Assembly (NCBI GenBank): GCA_036001225.1
Contig: DASYUM010000063.1
Coordinates: 1-9,462, forward strand
DNA length: 9,462 nt
Reading direction: 5' to 3'
Source: DASYUM01 sp036001225
GTDB lineage: Bacteria; Methylomirabilota; Methylomirabilia; Rokubacteriales; DASRDR01
Shown here in pieces: positions 8,359 to 9,462 of the stretch. The translations under genes and the position numbers were made by a program. Numbering within the stretch: the first letter of the stretch is position 1; every line of letters starts with the position of its first letter. Below the pieces are notes generated by a model. The model searched no databases and had not been told where the DNA came from. It saw only the letters and a list, made by a program, of their open reading frames with translations.

Positions 8359-9315
8359 ATGAACAGCCCGAAGACCCTGATCGACGCCATCCGGTACTAC
8401 GCCGACCCTGACCACTGCCAGGCGGTCATGGTCGAGGTGCGCTGGCCGAACGGCGTGGCCTGTCCGACATGCGGGCGGCTCGACGTGCGCTACGTCGCGA
8501 CCCGGCGACTCTGGGAGTGCCGCGAGAAGCACCCGCGCCGGCAATTCTCCGTGAAGGTCGGCACGATCTTCGAGGATTCCCCGCTCGGCCTGGACAAGTG
8601 GCTGACGGCGGTCTGGATGATCGCCAACTGCAAGAATGGCGTCAGCTCGTACGAGATTGCGCGGGCGCTCGGGATCACGCAGAAAAGCGCTTGGTTCATG
8701 GGCCACCGCATCCGGGCCGCGATGAAGACCGGCAGCTTCCGAAAAATGCGCGGCGAGGTGGAAGTCGACGAAACCTTCATCGGCGGGAAGGCGCGCTTCA
8801 TGCACCGAGAGAAGCGCGAGCGGACGATCAAAGGCACGGGCAGCACGGGCAAGACGGCGGTCATGGGCCTGCTGGAGCGGCACGGCCCGGACGGGCACAG
8901 CCGCGTGACCACCAAGGTGATCCCAAACATTCGGAAGCAGACCCTCGCGCCTGAGGTTCGCGCGCGGGTCGAGCCCGGCTCCGACGTGTTCACCGATGCG
9001 CTCTCGTCCTACGATGCGCTGGACGGGGACTACGCCCACCAAGTCATCGACCATGCCGAAGAATACGCGCGGGGTCGCGTTCACACCAACGGGCTCGAAA
9101 ACTTCTGGAGCCTGCTGAAGCGCGCCATCAAGGGTACCTATGTCAGCGTGGAACCGTGGCACCTGTTCCGCTATCTCGACGAGCAATCTTTCCGATACAA
9201 CGGGCGTGGCGGCCACGACGGCAACCGGTTTATGACGGTGCTCCGGTCGGTGGTCGGTCGGCGCCTTACCTTCAAGCGGCTGACGGGCAAGGTGCTCGCG
9301 CCCGCCATGGGATAG
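8359..9315 (+). CDS. IS1595 family (ISXO2-like) transposase
   Basis: A 318-residue transposase, complete and apparently intact. The N-terminus holds a zinc-ribbon region, ACPTCGRLDVRYV followed by WECREKH (numbering from the upstream ATG at 8347: Cys39, Cys42, Cys58, probably His62). A helix-turn-helix-like stretch follows, VSSYEIARALGITQKSAWFM (99-118). The DDE-type catalytic core shows VEVDETFIGGK (Asp141), VFTDALSSY (Asp217), and HTNGLENFWSLLKR (Asn248, Glu251, Lys258), then RYLDEQSFRYN (275-285), a strongly conserved ending of the ISXO2-like domain. It cuts and joins the ends of its own element. The stop is followed within 10 nt by a small ORF in the same orientation. It sits next to a solute-binding protein gene without its transporter partners. 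Confidence 0.95.
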   Translation: MNSPKTLIDAIRYYADPDHCQAVMVEVRWPNGVACPTCGRLDVRYVATRRLWECREKHPRRQFSVKVGTIFEDSPLGLDKWLTAVWMIANCKNGVSSYEIARALGITQKSAWFMGHRIRAAMKTGSFRKMRGEVEVDETFIGGKARFMHREKRERTIKGTGSTGKTAVMGLLERHGPDGHSRVTTKVIPNIRKQTLAPEVRARVEPGSDVFTDALSSYDALDGDYAHQVIDHAEEYARGRVHTNGLENFWSLLKRAIKGTYVSVEPWHLFRYLDEQSFRYNGRGGHDGNRFMTVLRSVVGRRLTFKRLTGKVLAPAMG

Positions 9316-9325
9316 GGGATTCATG

Positions 9326-9462
9326 ATGGGCAAGAAACGGGGACTCCCGCCACCGAAGCCCTCGGAGCAATTCGAGCGATTCAAAGACTTACTCCGGCGG
9401 CTCGTCGCGGTGCCGCGACAGGACGTTGGGAAGCAAATGGCTGAGTATAAACGAAGGCGGCG
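9326..9462 (+). CDS. Small basic hypothetical protein of the IS1595 element (partial)
   Basis: An open frame of 45 codons that runs off the window end without a stop. It begins MGKKRGLPPPKPSEQFERF and continues to AEYKRRR; it is rich in Lys and Arg and likely helical in the middle (about 14-28). AGGGGA at 9314-9319, overlapping the transposase stop, is 6 nt before this ATG (another ATG directly precedes it at 9323). Small ORFs of this look (an E/F-rich helix followed by LVxVP and a basic tail) often accompany IS1595-type transposases; that is from memory of the family, not a search. Function unknown; perhaps an accessory or regulatory protein of the element. Confidence 0.6.
   Translation, partial: MGKKRGLPPPKPSEQFERFKDLLRRLVAVPRQDVGKQMAEYKRRR

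Larger units (their letters stand above)
8275..9462 (+). mobile_element. IS1595-type insertion sequence, left part (right end outside window)
   Basis: The element comprises the transposase and a small ORF immediately downstream. Its left boundary lies somewhere in 8275-8346, after the stop of the solute-binding protein gene; I could not define a terminal inverted repeat because the right end is beyond the window. Start given is therefore the earliest possible. Elements of this family usually have short terminal inverted repeats and make about 8-bp target duplications. The A+T-rich leader differs from host DNA. Confidence 0.75.

Noticed and set aside
8341..9384. Minus-strand open frame antisense to the transposase
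   Set aside because: Spans the transposase and part of the small ORF with no motif; the plus-strand transposase is unambiguous.

Overview
The window is a high-G+C stretch of bacterial chromosome with dense genes and very short gaps. The gene set (family 5 solute-binding protein, MFS carrier, short MetE-like protein, fused enoyl-CoA hydratase/3-hydroxyacyl-CoA dehydrogenase, nitroreductase) suits an environmental, probably soil or sediment, heterotroph. Rokubacteria/Methylomirabilota or a proteobacterium are plausible guesses; no rRNA or marker gene here can settle the lineage.

Layout. Bases 24-6626 hold seven genes, all on the minus strand and read from right to left: MFS transporter, DinB-like protein, VapB antitoxin, VapC toxin, MetE-like zinc methyltransferase, bifunctional beta-oxidation enzyme, nitroreductase. 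Junctions are tight (8-nt overlap, 37 nt, 4-nt overlap, 3 nt, 39 nt, 95 nt), so read-through as one transcript is likely. Divergently, from about 6685, runs an extracellular solute-binding protein of the peptide/nickel ABC type, with no permease or ATPase gene beside it. Right after it, from about 8300 to the window edge, lies the left part of an IS1595-type insertion sequence: its transposase and a small downstream ORF cut off by the window end.

How the genes may work together. The MFS carrier and the binding protein point to uptake of an organic compound. The fused hydratase/dehydrogenase would carry out the middle steps of beta-oxidation of an acyl-CoA. The nitroreductase and MetE-like protein would supply flavin redox chemistry and zinc-thiol alkyl transfer. 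The substrate cannot be read from sequence.

The most notable feature is a complete vapBC toxin-antitoxin module wedged into this metabolic gene run. Its promoter and a 32-bp palindromic operator overlap the stop codon of the upstream dinB-like gene, and the toxin stop lies 3 nt before the MetE-like start. VapBC autoregulation could therefore also set expression of the downstream metabolic genes. I found no CRISPR array, tRNA, rRNA, riboswitch or convincing rho-independent terminator, and no clear candidate for a wholly new system.
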